From positions 1 through 64,000 of the forward strand of contig PXRN01000024.1 in the NCBI GenBank assembly GCA_003021045.1: DNA of 64,000 nucleotides, read 5' to 3'. The stretch is from Halobacteriales archaeon QS_4_69_34 (GTDB lineage Archaea > Halobacteriota > Halobacteria > Halobacteriales > Halococcaceae). The first letter of the stretch is position 1, and each line of letters opens with the position of its first letter. Both the position numbers and the translations under genes were made by a program. Under the pieces are notes generated by a model, which searched no databases, was not told the DNA's origin, and saw only the letters and a list, made by a program, of their open reading frames with translations. Shown piece after piece: positions 35,981 to 44,508 of the stretch.

Positions 35981-36003
35981 CTCGCCGGCGTCCGATCGGC
36001 ACG

Positions 36004-36150
36004 ATGCCCGAGATCGAACTCGACGCGGAGACGGTAGAGCGCCTCGACCAGCTCCGGGTCGAAGACGAGAGCTACGACGAGATCGTCACCGAGCTGATGA
36101 ACATCTACGAGACCGAGGAGCGGACGCTCTTTCGCGGCGGGAGCCCCTAA
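36004..36150 (+). CDS. Small antitoxin-like/ribbon-helix-helix protein (DUF7557-like), 48 aa
   Basis: A 48-aa frame, 'MPEIELDAETVERLDQLRVE' then 'DESYDEIVTELMNIYETEER', ending 'TLFRGGSP'. The strand-helix-turn-helix pattern with 'DESYDEIVTELMNIY' is that of the very common small haloarchaeal VapB-like proteins (DUF7557). They are usually orphan, with a presumed regulatory role. No toxin is adjacent. It has its own promoter after leuB. Confidence 0.75.
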   Translation: MPEIELDAETVERLDQLRVEDESYDEIVTELMNIYETEERTLFRGGSP

Positions 36151-36186
36151 CTGCGGCACGGGCTGGCGAACGGGGTCGGCCCCCGA

Positions 36187-36654
36187 TTACTCCCGCGCCG
36201 CCGCACGGACCTCGGCCCAGCGTCCACGCTCTTCGAGGTGGCGCTGGAGCGTCTCGGCGTAGGCGTCGGCCAGTCGCTTCGCGGCTTCGAGCTCCTCCTC
36301 GTCGGGGCTGTCGTCCCCGCCGAGTCCGAGCGCTCCCCGGAGCGAGTCGAGGACGCCACTCCCGGGCCCGTCCCGGCCGCTCCTGCCACCGCCGGCCGCG
36401 CCCGCGCCGGCCCCCATCGCGCCCATCCCCTCGCGGACGTTCTCGAGCTCCGGAACGACGTGGGGCAGCTGCTCGGTGTCGGCAACGAGGCGGGCGCGCT
36501 CGTCGTCCTCGGGCTGCTCGATCTCCAGTTCGACGGCGGTCATCACCAGTCCCCACTCCTGGCGCGAGAAGCCCGAGTGCTCGACCCGCTCGGCGAACGC
36601 CTGGTCGACGGTCATCCGGTCGCCGACGATCATGTCGCGCCACTCGCGACTCAT
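36187..36654 (-). CDS. DUF5799 family protein
   Basis: A 155-aa protein from ATG 36654. The N-terminal domain 'WRDMIVGDRMTVDQAFAERV' then 'GFSRQEWGLVMTAVELEIEQ' and 'LVADTEQLPHVVPELENV' (about 4-85) matches the haloarchaeal DUF5799 family. A Gly/Ala-rich linker (about 90-115) and a charged C-terminal helix 'LEAAKRLADAYAETLQRHLE' follow. Function is unknown; it is acidic and cytoplasmic. It converges on the 48-aa gene with a 36-nt gap. Confidence 0.8.
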   Translation of the reverse strand: MSREWRDMIVGDRMTVDQAFAERVEHSGFSRQEWGLVMTAVELEIEQPEDDERARLVADTEQLPHVVPELENVREGMGAMGAGAGAAGGGRSGRDGPGSGVLDSLRGALGLGGDDSPDEEELEAAKRLADAYAETLQRHLEERGRWAEVRAAARE

Positions 36655-37009
36655 GGCCTTCCTCCGTGGGCCGTGGGTTATCGGCCTTTCGGCGACGGCG
36701 CGGAGCGGTGGATGGGACGGGGCCGATGCCCGTTGGCGGGCGTGGCGTCCCGTCCGCCCCGTCAACGCAGGGCTCGGGAGCACTCCCTGTCCCGCTGGAG
36801 CGAGTGCGATGGAGCGAGCGCTCGGCCGTTCGACGGCGGTCGTGACCGGCGGCGTGGCTCCGTGATCGTACAGAGGAGACAAAAGGCGGTGACGGTCGCA
36901 ACGGGCATCTAGCCGCGCAGCACCGAACGACTGCCGGAGCACAGCTCGATCGCGTTCGCTCGCTTCGCCCGTGGGCTGAGCGCGGCGCGACCGGCCTTCC
37001 GTTCCGGTT
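36655..37009. other. Intergenic region, nothing recognised
   Basis: 355 nt between two minus-strand genes. It holds promoter space for the DUF5799 gene ('ttatcggcc' near 36676). No gene or repeat supported. Confidence 0.4.
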
Positions 37010-37636
37010 TCACTCCCCGTCGGCGAACGGCGTCCGTTCGCGGACGTCGATATCGACGCCGCTCGCGTTCGTCTCGCCGAAGCCGGCGCTGAGGATGCGC
37101 GTCAGCGCGTCCTCGACGCGCTCGTCGGTCTCGGTGTAGACCTCGGGCTCGACCTCGATGACGAACCCGGTGGTGATGTTCGGCGCAGTGGGCAAGAAGA
37201 GCACGTCGCGACCGTCCTCGGTCCGCTTGCCGGTCTTGAACGCGGTCATCCGCAGGCCGTCCCACGTCTCGAGCTTGACGGGCGCTTGGAGCTCGCCGGT
37301 GCCCGCGACGGCGGTCTCGACCGCCATCTTCGAGGCGTTGTAGACCACCCGGAGCCCGGGCAGCTGGTTCATCACGTCGTCGACGGCCCGCTCGACCAGC
37401 GGGCCAGTGGCCGTCCGCATGAGATAACCCACGGCGAGCACGAGCAGCCCGAACACCGCGAGCGTGAGCGGCACGCGGAGCCAGCTCAGGTTGAACAGGC
37501 CGAAGAGGACGTAGTCGATGTCCTCGATCACCGGGAGGCCGGCGATGGCGTTGTAGATGACCGCGAGGACATAGAGCGTGACGATGAACGGGACGAGCAC
37601 CACCAGCCCGCGTGCGGCGTCGCGCTTGAGGGTCAT
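37010..37636 (-). CDS. DUF502 family membrane protein
   Basis: A 208-aa protein. Two N-terminal membrane helices (about 8-30 'GLVVLVPFIVTLYVLAVIYN' and 52-74 'LRVPLTLAVFGLLVLAVGYL') precede a soluble domain with 'VYNASKMAVETAV', 'VLFLPTAPNITTGFVIEVEP' and 'VEDALTRILSAGFGET'. This is the DUF502 pattern found in bacteria and haloarchaea. Function is not established; plant relatives (LIKE COV) affect patterning and trafficking. A TATA-like box lies about 25 nt upstream of the ATG. Confidence 0.85.
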   Translation of the reverse strand: MTLKRDAARGLVVLVPFIVTLYVLAVIYNAIAGLPVIEDIDYVLFGLFNLSWLRVPLTLAVFGLLVLAVGYLMRTATGPLVERAVDDVMNQLPGLRVVYNASKMAVETAVAGTGELQAPVKLETWDGLRMTAFKTGKRTEDGRDVLFLPTAPNITTGFVIEVEPEVYTETDERVEDALTRILSAGFGETNASGVDIDVRERTPFADGE

Positions 37637-37809
37637 ACGCGGTGACTATCCCGGACCCTAATCAGGGTTCGTGCTCGGTCGACCGAGCGATCCGCGGTCG
37701 CCGGTGTGGCCGCCGCGCCCGACCAGCCGTCATCCGTCCGTTCCTCTTTCCCTACCCCATCTCCCGTTGCCGTCCCTGGCCCTCCCCGTGTTCCATTCTT
37801 CGAGCGGCC

Positions 37810-38682
37810 TCAGCGCCCGAGGACGGCCCGGAGCGCGAAGGTGAGGTTCTCCCGGCGCTCGGCCACCCGCCGGTAGAAGTACGACAGCCATCGGCCGCCG
37901 TAGGGGACGTACTGGTCGACGTCGTACTCGTCGGCGAGTTCGTACTGGGCGTCCTCGCGCACGCCCATCAGCATCTGTATCTCGAAATCCGTGCCGTGCG
38001 CTTCGTGTCGTTCGATGGCGTGCTCGATCATCGCCGGGTCGTGGCTGCCGACGGCGATGCCGCCCTCGAAGCGCTCGAACGCGAGGTCGAGACAGTCGCG
38101 GTAGGCGTCGTCGACCCGTTCTCTCTCCTGATGAGCGAGTTCGGTGGGCTCGTCGTAGGCTCCCTTGACGAGGCGGATCTTCCCGGGGAGCTCGGCGAGC
38201 CGTTCGAGGTCGTCGGGGGTGCGCTTCAAGTTCGCCTGGACGCAGACCCCGACGCCGCCGTACTCGGCGACGCTGTCCTCGAAGGCGTCGAGCGTCGCAT
38301 CGGTCGTCGTGTGATCCTCCATGTCGATCCAGACGAACCCCCCGCGGGCGGCCGCCCGTTCGACGACGGCCGCGAGGTTCTCACGGAACAGCGACTCGCC
38401 CGCGTCGAGCCCGAGCTGGGAGGGCTTGACCGAGACACGGGCGTCGAGCCCCGCGGCGGCGATGTCGTCGAGCAGCGCGCGGTAGGCGTCGCGGTCCTCG
38501 ACGGCGGGGCCGGGGCGCTCGTAGTGTTCGCCGAGGCGATTACAGATGCAGCCGACGCCGCGCTCGTCGAGCCGACGCGCGCGTTCGAGCACCGCGGCGG
38601 GCGTCTCGCCGGCGACGAACCGGCGGGCGATCGGCGGGATCACGCCGGCAACTATTGCCGCCCGGGTGAAGACCGTTGTCAT
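37810..38682 (-). CDS. Proline dehydrogenase
   Basis: A 290-aa monofunctional proline dehydrogenase with an FAD-binding TIM barrel, from ATG 38682. Family marks: 'RRFVAGETPAAVLERARRLD' (about 20), 'VSVKPSQLGLDAGESLFREN' (about 84), 'FVWIDMEDHTTTDATLDAFE', 'VCVQANLKRTPDDLERL', 'RLVKGAYDEPTELAHQ' (about 176), 'GSHDPAMIEHAIE', 'EIQMLMGVREDAQYELADEY' and the C-terminal 'VPYGGRWLSYFYRRVAERRE', where Arg-Arg contacts the substrate. It oxidises proline to pyrroline-5-carboxylate with FAD. No P5C dehydrogenase is adjacent. Confidence 0.92.
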   Translation of the reverse strand: MTTVFTRAAIVAGVIPPIARRFVAGETPAAVLERARRLDERGVGCICNRLGEHYERPGPAVEDRDAYRALLDDIAAAGLDARVSVKPSQLGLDAGESLFRENLAAVVERAAARGGFVWIDMEDHTTTDATLDAFEDSVAEYGGVGVCVQANLKRTPDDLERLAELPGKIRLVKGAYDEPTELAHQERERVDDAYRDCLDLAFERFEGGIAVGSHDPAMIEHAIERHEAHGTDFEIQMLMGVREDAQYELADEYDVDQYVPYGGRWLSYFYRRVAERRENLTFALRAVLGR

Positions 38683-38857
38683 CGCGGTGACGGCGGCCGA
38701 CTGTTGGACGGGTACCGGAGAGCAGAGCGGAGCGATCGTGCGCTCGCTCGGCCGCCTCTCTTTCCCTTCACTCTTCCTCCCGACCCTTCCGCTCGTTTCC
38801 GTCCATCGCTTTCCACCGCCGCCCACGTTCCGCGTCGCTGTAGGGTCGCGATGGTGG

Positions 38858-38870
38858 ACGTTTAACCGAA
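38858..38870 (+). promoter_or_regulatory. carS promoter
   Basis: TATA-like 'acgtttaaccgaa', about 27 nt upstream of ATG 38890. Confidence 0.5.
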
Positions 38871-38889
38871 CCGGCCACGGACAGCGCTC

Positions 38890-39435
38890 ATGGGCACGAT
38901 CGCGGTCGTCGTCGCGGCGTTCTGGGCGATGCTCCCGGCGTACGTGCCGAACAATGCCGCGGTGCTCGCCGGCGGGGGGCGACCGATCGACGGCGGACGC
39001 ACGTGGCGGGGACGACGGCTGCTCGGCGACGGGAAGACGTGGCGCGGGGCCACCGCAGGGGTCGTCAGTGGAACGGCGCTCGCGCTCGTGCAGGACGCGC
39101 TCGCAGCCCCCTTCTCCGGCACGATCGATCTCGTGCTGCCCGGGTTCCCGGTGGTGGCCGCGGTCGCGCTCCCGCTCGGGGCCGTCGCCGGTGACGTCGC
39201 CGCCTCCTTTCTCAAGCGCCGACTCGACCGCGAGCGCGGGGCGGTCGCACCGGGGCTCGACCAGCTCGACTTCGCCGTCGGCGCGCTCGCGTTCGCGGCG
39301 CTTGCCGCCCCCGCGTGGTTCGGGCGGGTGTTCTCGCCCCCGGCACTCCTCGCGGTCGTCGTCCTCACGCCGCTGCTCCACGTTGGGACCAACCTCGTCG
39401 CCTATCGCGCCGGACTGAAGGGCGAACCGTGGTGA
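38890..39435 (+). CDS. carS: CDP-archaeol synthase
   Basis: A 181-aa membrane protein of the CarS/DUF46 family. An N-terminal helix ('VVVAAFWAMLPAYVPNNAAV') is followed by 'RRLLGDGKTWRGATAGVVSG' (about 42-61), 'GAVAGDVAASFLKRRLDRER' (about 100-119) and 'APGLDQLDFAVGALAF', the conserved polar motifs on the cytosolic side. It transfers CMP from CTP to 2,3-di-O-geranylgeranylglycerol phosphate to make CDP-archaeol, the precursor of archaeal phospholipids. Length is typical (about 170-180). Confidence 0.93.
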   Translation: MGTIAVVVAAFWAMLPAYVPNNAAVLAGGGRPIDGGRTWRGRRLLGDGKTWRGATAGVVSGTALALVQDALAAPFSGTIDLVLPGFPVVAAVALPLGAVAGDVAASFLKRRLDRERGAVAPGLDQLDFAVGALAFAALAAPAWFGRVFSPPALLAVVVLTPLLHVGTNLVAYRAGLKGEPW

Positions 39436-39793
39436 CCGCTCGCCGCTGGGGGACCTCCCGTCTCGATTCTCGCTCGTGCCCGCGGCACTCGCTCCACCGA
39501 CCGGAGGCGAAAGGACGAAAGAGGCTGCGAACTCGCCATTTCACCGGTCCCCTCGCCCCGCGAGTGAGAGGAGCGTTCACGTTCTCCGAGGGCGTCCGCC
39601 CGGTTTCCGCCGGCAGTGTGGTGTCGGTCGACGACTCGGTGTCTCTCCCGGGTCGCCACCGCACGGATTGCTCGATGGATCAACGGTCGAACGCCGGCGA
39701 CCGGTAGGGACGTATACCCGACGTCACGCCCACCCACGCCGGCACCGAACGGCGCATGACAACGCTCATTCCAGTCGGCCGGAACATCCGGAC
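39436..39793. other. Intergenic region, nothing recognised
   Basis: 358 nt before the phosphatase gene. No frame with protein-like composition and no clear repeat. Confidence 0.35.
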
Positions 39794-40417
39794 GTGATCT
39801 CCCTCGTCCTGCTCCGACACGGCGAGACGGACTGGAACGCTACACGCCGCCTCCAAGGGTGGGCTCCCGTTCCCCTGAACGAGCGCGGACGCGAGCAGGC
39901 CGCGGCCGCCGCCGAGCACCTCGCGGACGAGTACGACGTCGACCGGGTGCTCGCCTCCGACCTCCGCCGGACCCGGGAGACGGCACGACCCGTCTGTGCC
40001 GCCGTCGGACGCGAGGCGACCTTCGAGTTGGCGTGGCGCGAGCGCGACGTCGGCGTCTACCAGGGGCTCGACTACGACGACTTCCTCGACGGCTACCCGG
40101 AGTTCGACGTCGAGCAAAGCGGCATCGCGGCGGTCCGCGCCCGCCCCGAGGGCGGCGAGAGCGTCCTCGACCTGCGCGAGCGCGTGCTCGATCGCTGGAA
40201 CGCGCTGCTCGATGCATCGGGCGCCGAGGAGACGGTGCTGGTCGTCACCCACGGCGGACCGATCTACACGATCTTCGACGCTGTTCGAGGACGGAGCGTC
40301 GTCGACTCCTTCCGGAGCGGCAAGCACCAGAAGAACTGTGCGATAAACGAGTTTCACTACGACTCGGAGACGGGGGCGATCGAGGTCGTGCGGGAAAACG
40401 AGACGGGCTACCGATGA
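39794..40417 (+). CDS. Histidine phosphatase family protein
   Basis: A 207-aa protein from GTG 39794. The phosphate-binding 'VLLRHGETDWNATRRLQGWA' (Arg-His-Gly, about 5-24) contains the phosphorylated His; 'SDLRRTRETARPVC' follows, and the second catalytic His is in 'VLVVTHGGPIYTIF' (about 155). This is the phosphoglycerate mutase-like/cofactor-dependent phosphatase branch; the substrate could be a sugar phosphate, an alpha-ribazole phosphate or another phosphomonoester. The GTG is used because no in-frame ATG precedes the motif. No closely linked pathway. Confidence 0.88.
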   Translation: MISLVLLRHGETDWNATRRLQGWAPVPLNERGREQAAAAAEHLADEYDVDRVLASDLRRTRETARPVCAAVGREATFELAWRERDVGVYQGLDYDDFLDGYPEFDVEQSGIAAVRARPEGGESVLDLRERVLDRWNALLDASGAEETVLVVTHGGPIYTIFDAVRGRSVVDSFRSGKHQKNCAINEFHYDSETGAIEVVRENETGYR

Positions 40418-40510
40418 GGGCTCGACAGCTACATTCCATCCGGAACCGGACCGGGCTGACCGCTCAGTCCAGTAGGCTCAAACATCCATCGCCCGAACAC
40501 TGCTGTCGTC

Positions 40511-40672
40511 ATGAATACCCGGGAGCTCGTCAGCTTTCTGGTCGTCACGGAGTTCGTCGTGATGGGCGGCGTGGCGATCCTGATCTTTGGGCTGGAGGGG
40601 ACGGTGTGGGTCCTCCCGTTGCTAGTGTTGTTCGGAATAGTGTTGCTTTTCTATACTTTTGGGCGTCCTTAG
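40511..40672 (+). CDS. Small two-helix membrane protein, 53 aa
   Basis: ATG 40511 opens a 53-aa frame: 'MNTRELVSFLVVTEFVVMGG' then 'VAILIFGLEGTVWVLPLLVL' and 'FGIVLLFYTFGRP'. Two hydrophobic helices (about 8-27 and 33-49) are joined by a short 'LEGTV' turn. Codon use is slightly less GC-biased than the neighbours. It is not similar to anything I recognise; small membrane proteins of this size often modulate larger membrane complexes. It lies 94 nt after the phosphatase gene. Confidence 0.5.
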   Translation: MNTRELVSFLVVTEFVVMGGVAILIFGLEGTVWVLPLLVLFGIVLLFYTFGRP

Positions 40673-40855
40673 CCCAGCATCTCCAATCGGTCAGAGATCA
40701 CGTCCCCACTCCACTGAGTTCTCGATGGGCCTTCGAAGAGGTCACGCGTCGTCGGCAGGTTCGAGGCGGACCGGATGAGCGAGGCTCGGGGGACGAACTG
40801 CCGTATTATGGCGGGTAGCGATGGAGACTAAAACAGTTCTTTGAGTGTTCCCTAG

Positions 40856-40866
40856 CCATATATCGG
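40856..40866 (+). promoter_or_regulatory. Promoter of the frameshifted lipoprotein gene
   Basis: TATA-like 'ccatatatcgg' about 25 nt before ATG 40886. Confidence 0.55.
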
Positions 40867-40885
40867 CGAGCTCCGTCCTCCGAAT

Positions 40886-42128
40886 ATGCGACGCTCGAAA
40901 GTTGCTGCCACGGTCCTACTGGCCGTACTGGTTCTGGCGAGTGGGTGTATCGGTGGCGTGGACCAGCCGGGTGACGCGACGGCTCGTGGGACGACCGACG
41001 ACGTGACCCCGCCGCGAACGCCGTCGCCGACCGACGGTTCCGATAGAACCAGTGATGGGAGTGCCATCGACGAGAACACGACGCTCACGCGAACCGAGCC
41101 GACCACCGGGACGACAGCGACGGACCCGATACCCGAGCGAATATCGACGGATTCGGGGATCGATACGAACGGAACCGATGTGACCGAGACCGACGCCGGA
41201 CGCGCCGGCCGGGTCGAACTGACTGACCTCGATGTCTCGGCCGAGAGAACCGAACTGGGGCCGGTCGAGGACCTCATGATCGAGGCGACCGTCGGCGACG
41301 CCGCGGCCACGGACTCGCTCGGAACCGTCGTCGTCGAGTCCGGAGCGCTCGACCTGTCCGGCTTCGAGCCGCTCAGCGCGTCGGTGTTCGGAATCGACCG
41401 CGGCGGGAACATCAGCGGGGTCAACGATATGGGCGTCAGCACGGACGTGAGCATCAAGGCCTCGATCCAGGAGGTCGAAGCCACCGAGAACCGGGCGGTC
41501 GTTCGGGTCGCCAAAAATCCGGTGACAGGCAAGCGCTACGCTCTCCGGGCCGGCGACGAGATCGTGATGATCCTTAGTGCGGACGGTGATAGTGACGGCC
41601 GGCCGGACATCGCCCTCACGCGAACCCTCGAAGACGCCTCCGAAGTCGTGGACGCGATTGCTGTCGGCGAGCACGTTGAGACGGATGGACGGGTGCCGTC
41701 GGAAGAGCGGGAAACCGCTACCGAAGCGGTAGCTGAGGGGGCGACCATGATGACGGAACCCGCCGACCCGGCGGAACCGACCGAGCTGGAGGAGGGTCAA
41801 GAGCCCGCTGGGGGTCGGGTAACTACGGAGCTCGAAGCCGAAGTGATGAGCGAACCACCGACCGGCGCGACGGTTCTCGACGCCTCGAACGATCGGATCG
41901 AGGACGTCGAGCCGATCCAGCGGGTGCTGCGACAGGCCGTAGAGAACCGCACCGACAGGTGGCCCGGCGTGACGATCACGCTGGAAGCCGGGGGAAGCCG
42001 ATCGGGTCGAAGAGGCCCTCGGTAGGTTCGAACGATATGAAAACGAGAGTGCGGGTGTATACGGGTACTTCGTCCGGTATCGCGGAACGCTCGTCAGAAT
42101 CAACGTCGTCGGCGTGAAACAACAGTAA
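40886..42128 (+). pseudogene. Haloarchaeal lipoprotein with a 1-nt frameshift near the 3' end
   Basis: The frame from ATG 40886 has a signal peptide with lipobox 'LASGC' (Cys about 21), a Thr/Asp/Ser-rich stalk (about 25-110) and a soluble domain (about 115-370). It ends at TAG 42023 with an unlikely tail 'GGSRSGRRGPR'. A neighbouring frame continues as plainly protein-like 'EADRVEEALGRFERYENESA' and 'GVYGYFVRYRGTLVRINVVG', to TAA at 42128. Removing one G from the run GGGGG (about 41990-41995) restores a single roughly 413-residue protein. Function is unknown; membrane-anchored, outside. The break could be a sequencing error or a real inactivation. Confidence 0.7.
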
Positions 42129-42132
42129 GCGA

Positions 42133-43833
42133 TCAGCCGATCTCGCGCTCCTCGCCCTCCCAGTAGGGTTCGCGCAGCGCCTGCTTGTCGACCTTCCCGT
42201 AGGGCGTCGTCGGCAGGTTCGAGACGAGCTCCACCGACTTGGGCTTCTTGTAGTCCGCCAGCCGCCCGTCGGCGAACTCCTTGATCCCGTCCGCCGAGAC
42301 GCCGCCCTCCTCCCGGGGCACGACGATGGCGGTGACGGCCTCGCCCCACTTCTCGTCGGGGACGCCGATGACCGCGACCTGTCCCACGTCGGGATGCTCG
42401 TCCAGCGCCTCCTCGACGTTGGTGCTGTAGACGTTCATCCCGCCGGTGATGATCATGTCGCTCTTCCGGTCGAGCAGCGAGACGTAGCCCGCCTCGTCGA
42501 TCCGCCCGAGGTCGCCCGTCCGCAGCCAGCCGTCGTCGAGCGCCTCGTCGGTCTTCTCGGGCAGGTCGTGGTACTCCGTGAGCGTGTAGGGCGCGGCAAC
42601 GGCGATCTCGCCCTCCTCGTTCACGCCGACTGGCTCACCGGTCCGGGGATCGACGATCCGCACGTCGGTCATCAGACACGACTGCCCCGCCGAGCTCAGC
42701 AGCTCCTCGCCCGGTCCGTCCCCGCTCCCGCTGTCGCCTTCGCTTCTGTCACCGCCACCATCGCCGTCGCCGTCGTTCCCGTCGCCGCCGCCCGCGACGG
42801 CCATCCGGTGTTCGGCCTTGCCCATGCTCGTGATGAGGTTCGGACACTCCGTCTGGCCGTAGAACTGGGCGAACACCGGGCCGAACGCCTCGATCCCCTC
42901 GCGGAGCCGGCCCGCCGTCATCGGCGCGGCCCCGTAGATCAGCGTTTCGAGCGACGACGTATCGGTCGTTTCGAGGGCCTCGTGGTCGAGGGTACGGTAG
43001 ATCATCGTCGGGACCATGAACGTCCACGTGATTCCGTACTCGGCGATCTCGCTGAGCGCGAGCCCGGGATCGAAGCCAGACCTGACGTGACAGGTCGCCC
43101 CCGACAGCAGCGCCGCCCACAGGAACAGTCCCGCCGAGTGGGTCAGCGGCGTCATCAACAGGAGGGAATCCTCGCCCGTGATTTCGAGCTCCATGACGTG
43201 CGAGTAGGCGTTCATCGTCATCGCGCGGTGGGTGTGGATCACGCCCTTGGGCTTGCCCGTCGTCCCACCGGTATAGAAGTGGCCCGCGACGTCCGCCGGC
43301 GCGAGCGACACGTCGGGGGGCGCGTCCGGGTCGCCGCCCAGCTCGTCGGCGTCCGCGAACCCCTCGGGGAGGTCGCGGTCACCGGTCCCGATGGCGAGAA
43401 AGCGCTCCGCGGGGATCGCCTCACTGATGCCCGCCACGCGGTCGAGGAAGTACGGCCCCGCGACCACGGTTTCGGCCCCTGCGTCCGAGAGCATGTACTC
43501 GTACTCGTCGTTCGTCAGCATGCTGTTCAGCGGGAGCATCACCGCGCCGGCCTTGTTCAGTGCCAGCCCCATCACGACGAACTCGACCCGGTTGGCCATC
43601 AACAGCGCCACGCGGTCGCCGGGACCGATGTCCTGCTCGGCGAGCCCGTTGGCGATCGCGTTCGCCCGCCGGTCCAGCTCGCCGTAGGTGTACTCCGTGC
43701 CGTCGGTCTCGACCGCGACCCGGTGGCGGTACTTCCGGAGCGCCGTCTCGAACGCCCCCCGGAGCGTCGCGCCCTGCCACTCGCCGGCTCCGCCCTCGCC
43801 CGCGCCGCGGTGACCGCCGTCGCTCGCGCCCAT
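42133..43833 (-). CDS. AMP-forming acyl-CoA synthetase of the acx operon
   Basis: A 566-aa member of the ANL (acyl/aryl-CoA ligase) family. Seen: the P-loop 'FYTGGTTGKPKGVIHTH' (about 183-199), 'YGQTECPNL' (about 325), 'WLRTGDLGRIDEAGYV' (about 435) and the catalytic C-terminal lysine in 'LPTTPYGKVDKQAL' (about 547). It starts directly after acxC with no gap, so it is probably in the same transcript. Acetone carboxylase makes acetoacetate, which must be activated, so acetoacetyl-CoA formation is the inferred job. A Gly/Asp/Ser-rich insertion (about 344-376) sits after the GQTE motif. A medium-chain or aromatic acid substrate cannot be excluded. Confidence 0.85.
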   Translation of the reverse strand: MGASDGGHRGAGEGGAGEWQGATLRGAFETALRKYRHRVAVETDGTEYTYGELDRRANAIANGLAEQDIGPGDRVALLMANRVEFVVMGLALNKAGAVMLPLNSMLTNDEYEYMLSDAGAETVVAGPYFLDRVAGISEAIPAERFLAIGTGDRDLPEGFADADELGGDPDAPPDVSLAPADVAGHFYTGGTTGKPKGVIHTHRAMTMNAYSHVMELEITGEDSLLLMTPLTHSAGLFLWAALLSGATCHVRSGFDPGLALSEIAEYGITWTFMVPTMIYRTLDHEALETTDTSSLETLIYGAAPMTAGRLREGIEAFGPVFAQFYGQTECPNLITSMGKAEHRMAVAGGGDGNDGDGDGGGDRSEGDSGSGDGPGEELLSSAGQSCLMTDVRIVDPRTGEPVGVNEEGEIAVAAPYTLTEYHDLPEKTDEALDDGWLRTGDLGRIDEAGYVSLLDRKSDMIITGGMNVYSTNVEEALDEHPDVGQVAVIGVPDEKWGEAVTAIVVPREEGGVSADGIKEFADGRLADYKKPKSVELVSNLPTTPYGKVDKQALREPYWEGEEREIG

Positions 43834-44508
43834 CTACCGTGCCCCCTCCGTATCCTCCGTTCGGTCCACTTCGCTCTCGACATCGCGGCCGCCGTCGGTT
43901 TCGACCGCCTCCTCGCGGTCTGGCGCGGGCCGGCCGAGCCACCCCTCGTAGAAGGCGTCGATGTCGGGCTCGAAGGCGTGGAGCACGGGATAGCCCGCGG
44001 GCACGGCGTCGACGTCGAGCTGGGCGAAACAGCCCGGACAGAACCACTCCCGGAGCTGGAACGTCCAGTCGGAGTTCTGGCCCATCCCCTCGGGGTAGAT
44101 CTCCCCGACTTCCTCCTCGTCCTCACGGACGCGGACTCGGGCGGACTCCTTCCAGTTCTCGTCGGCCGGGCAGAACTCGTGGCCGCACTCGCACTTGACG
44201 GCCCGACCCCCGTCGGTGCCGACGACGTAGAGCTTCTCGTTCAGCGGGACGAGAATCGGCTCGTCCCAGTCGACGCGCTCTTCGAGGATCGCCCGGGTGG
44301 TCTCGAAGCGCTGTGGGTCCTTCGGGTCCGGGAGCACGTCGTTTCGTAGCTCGCTCCACGGCAGCGTCCCGTCGATCAGCTTCGCGATCTGCTCGCGGTC
44401 GGTCCCCGACCGCCCCGCGCCGTCGGTGCCGGCCGCGTGGGTCGCGTCGCCCTCGCTCGCCTCGCCCTCGTCGACGCCGCCCGCGCCGCCCGCGCCGGCG
44501 TCGCTCAT
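43834..44508 (-). CDS. acxC: Acetone carboxylase gamma subunit
   Basis: A 224-aa protein. The core (about 40-185) matches the acetone carboxylase gamma family: 'IDGTLPWSELRNDVLPDPKD', 'RFETTRAILEERVDWDEP', 'VKCECGHEFCPADENWKESA' with a Cys-x-Cys...Cys cluster, and 'LREWFCPGCFAQLDVDAVPA' with a second Cys-x-x-Cys, together a zinc site. It is the small subunit of the ATP-dependent carboxylase. An acidic Gly-rich N-terminal extension (about 1-38) and an acidic tail are halophile-type additions. It overlaps acxB by 4 nt (ATGA). Confidence 0.9.
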   Translation of the reverse strand: MSDAGAGGAGGVDEGEASEGDATHAAGTDGAGRSGTDREQIAKLIDGTLPWSELRNDVLPDPKDPQRFETTRAILEERVDWDEPILVPLNEKLYVVGTDGGRAVKCECGHEFCPADENWKESARVRVREDEEEVGEIYPEGMGQNSDWTFQLREWFCPGCFAQLDVDAVPAGYPVLHAFEPDIDAFYEGWLGRPAPDREEAVETDGGRDVESEVDRTEDTEGAR

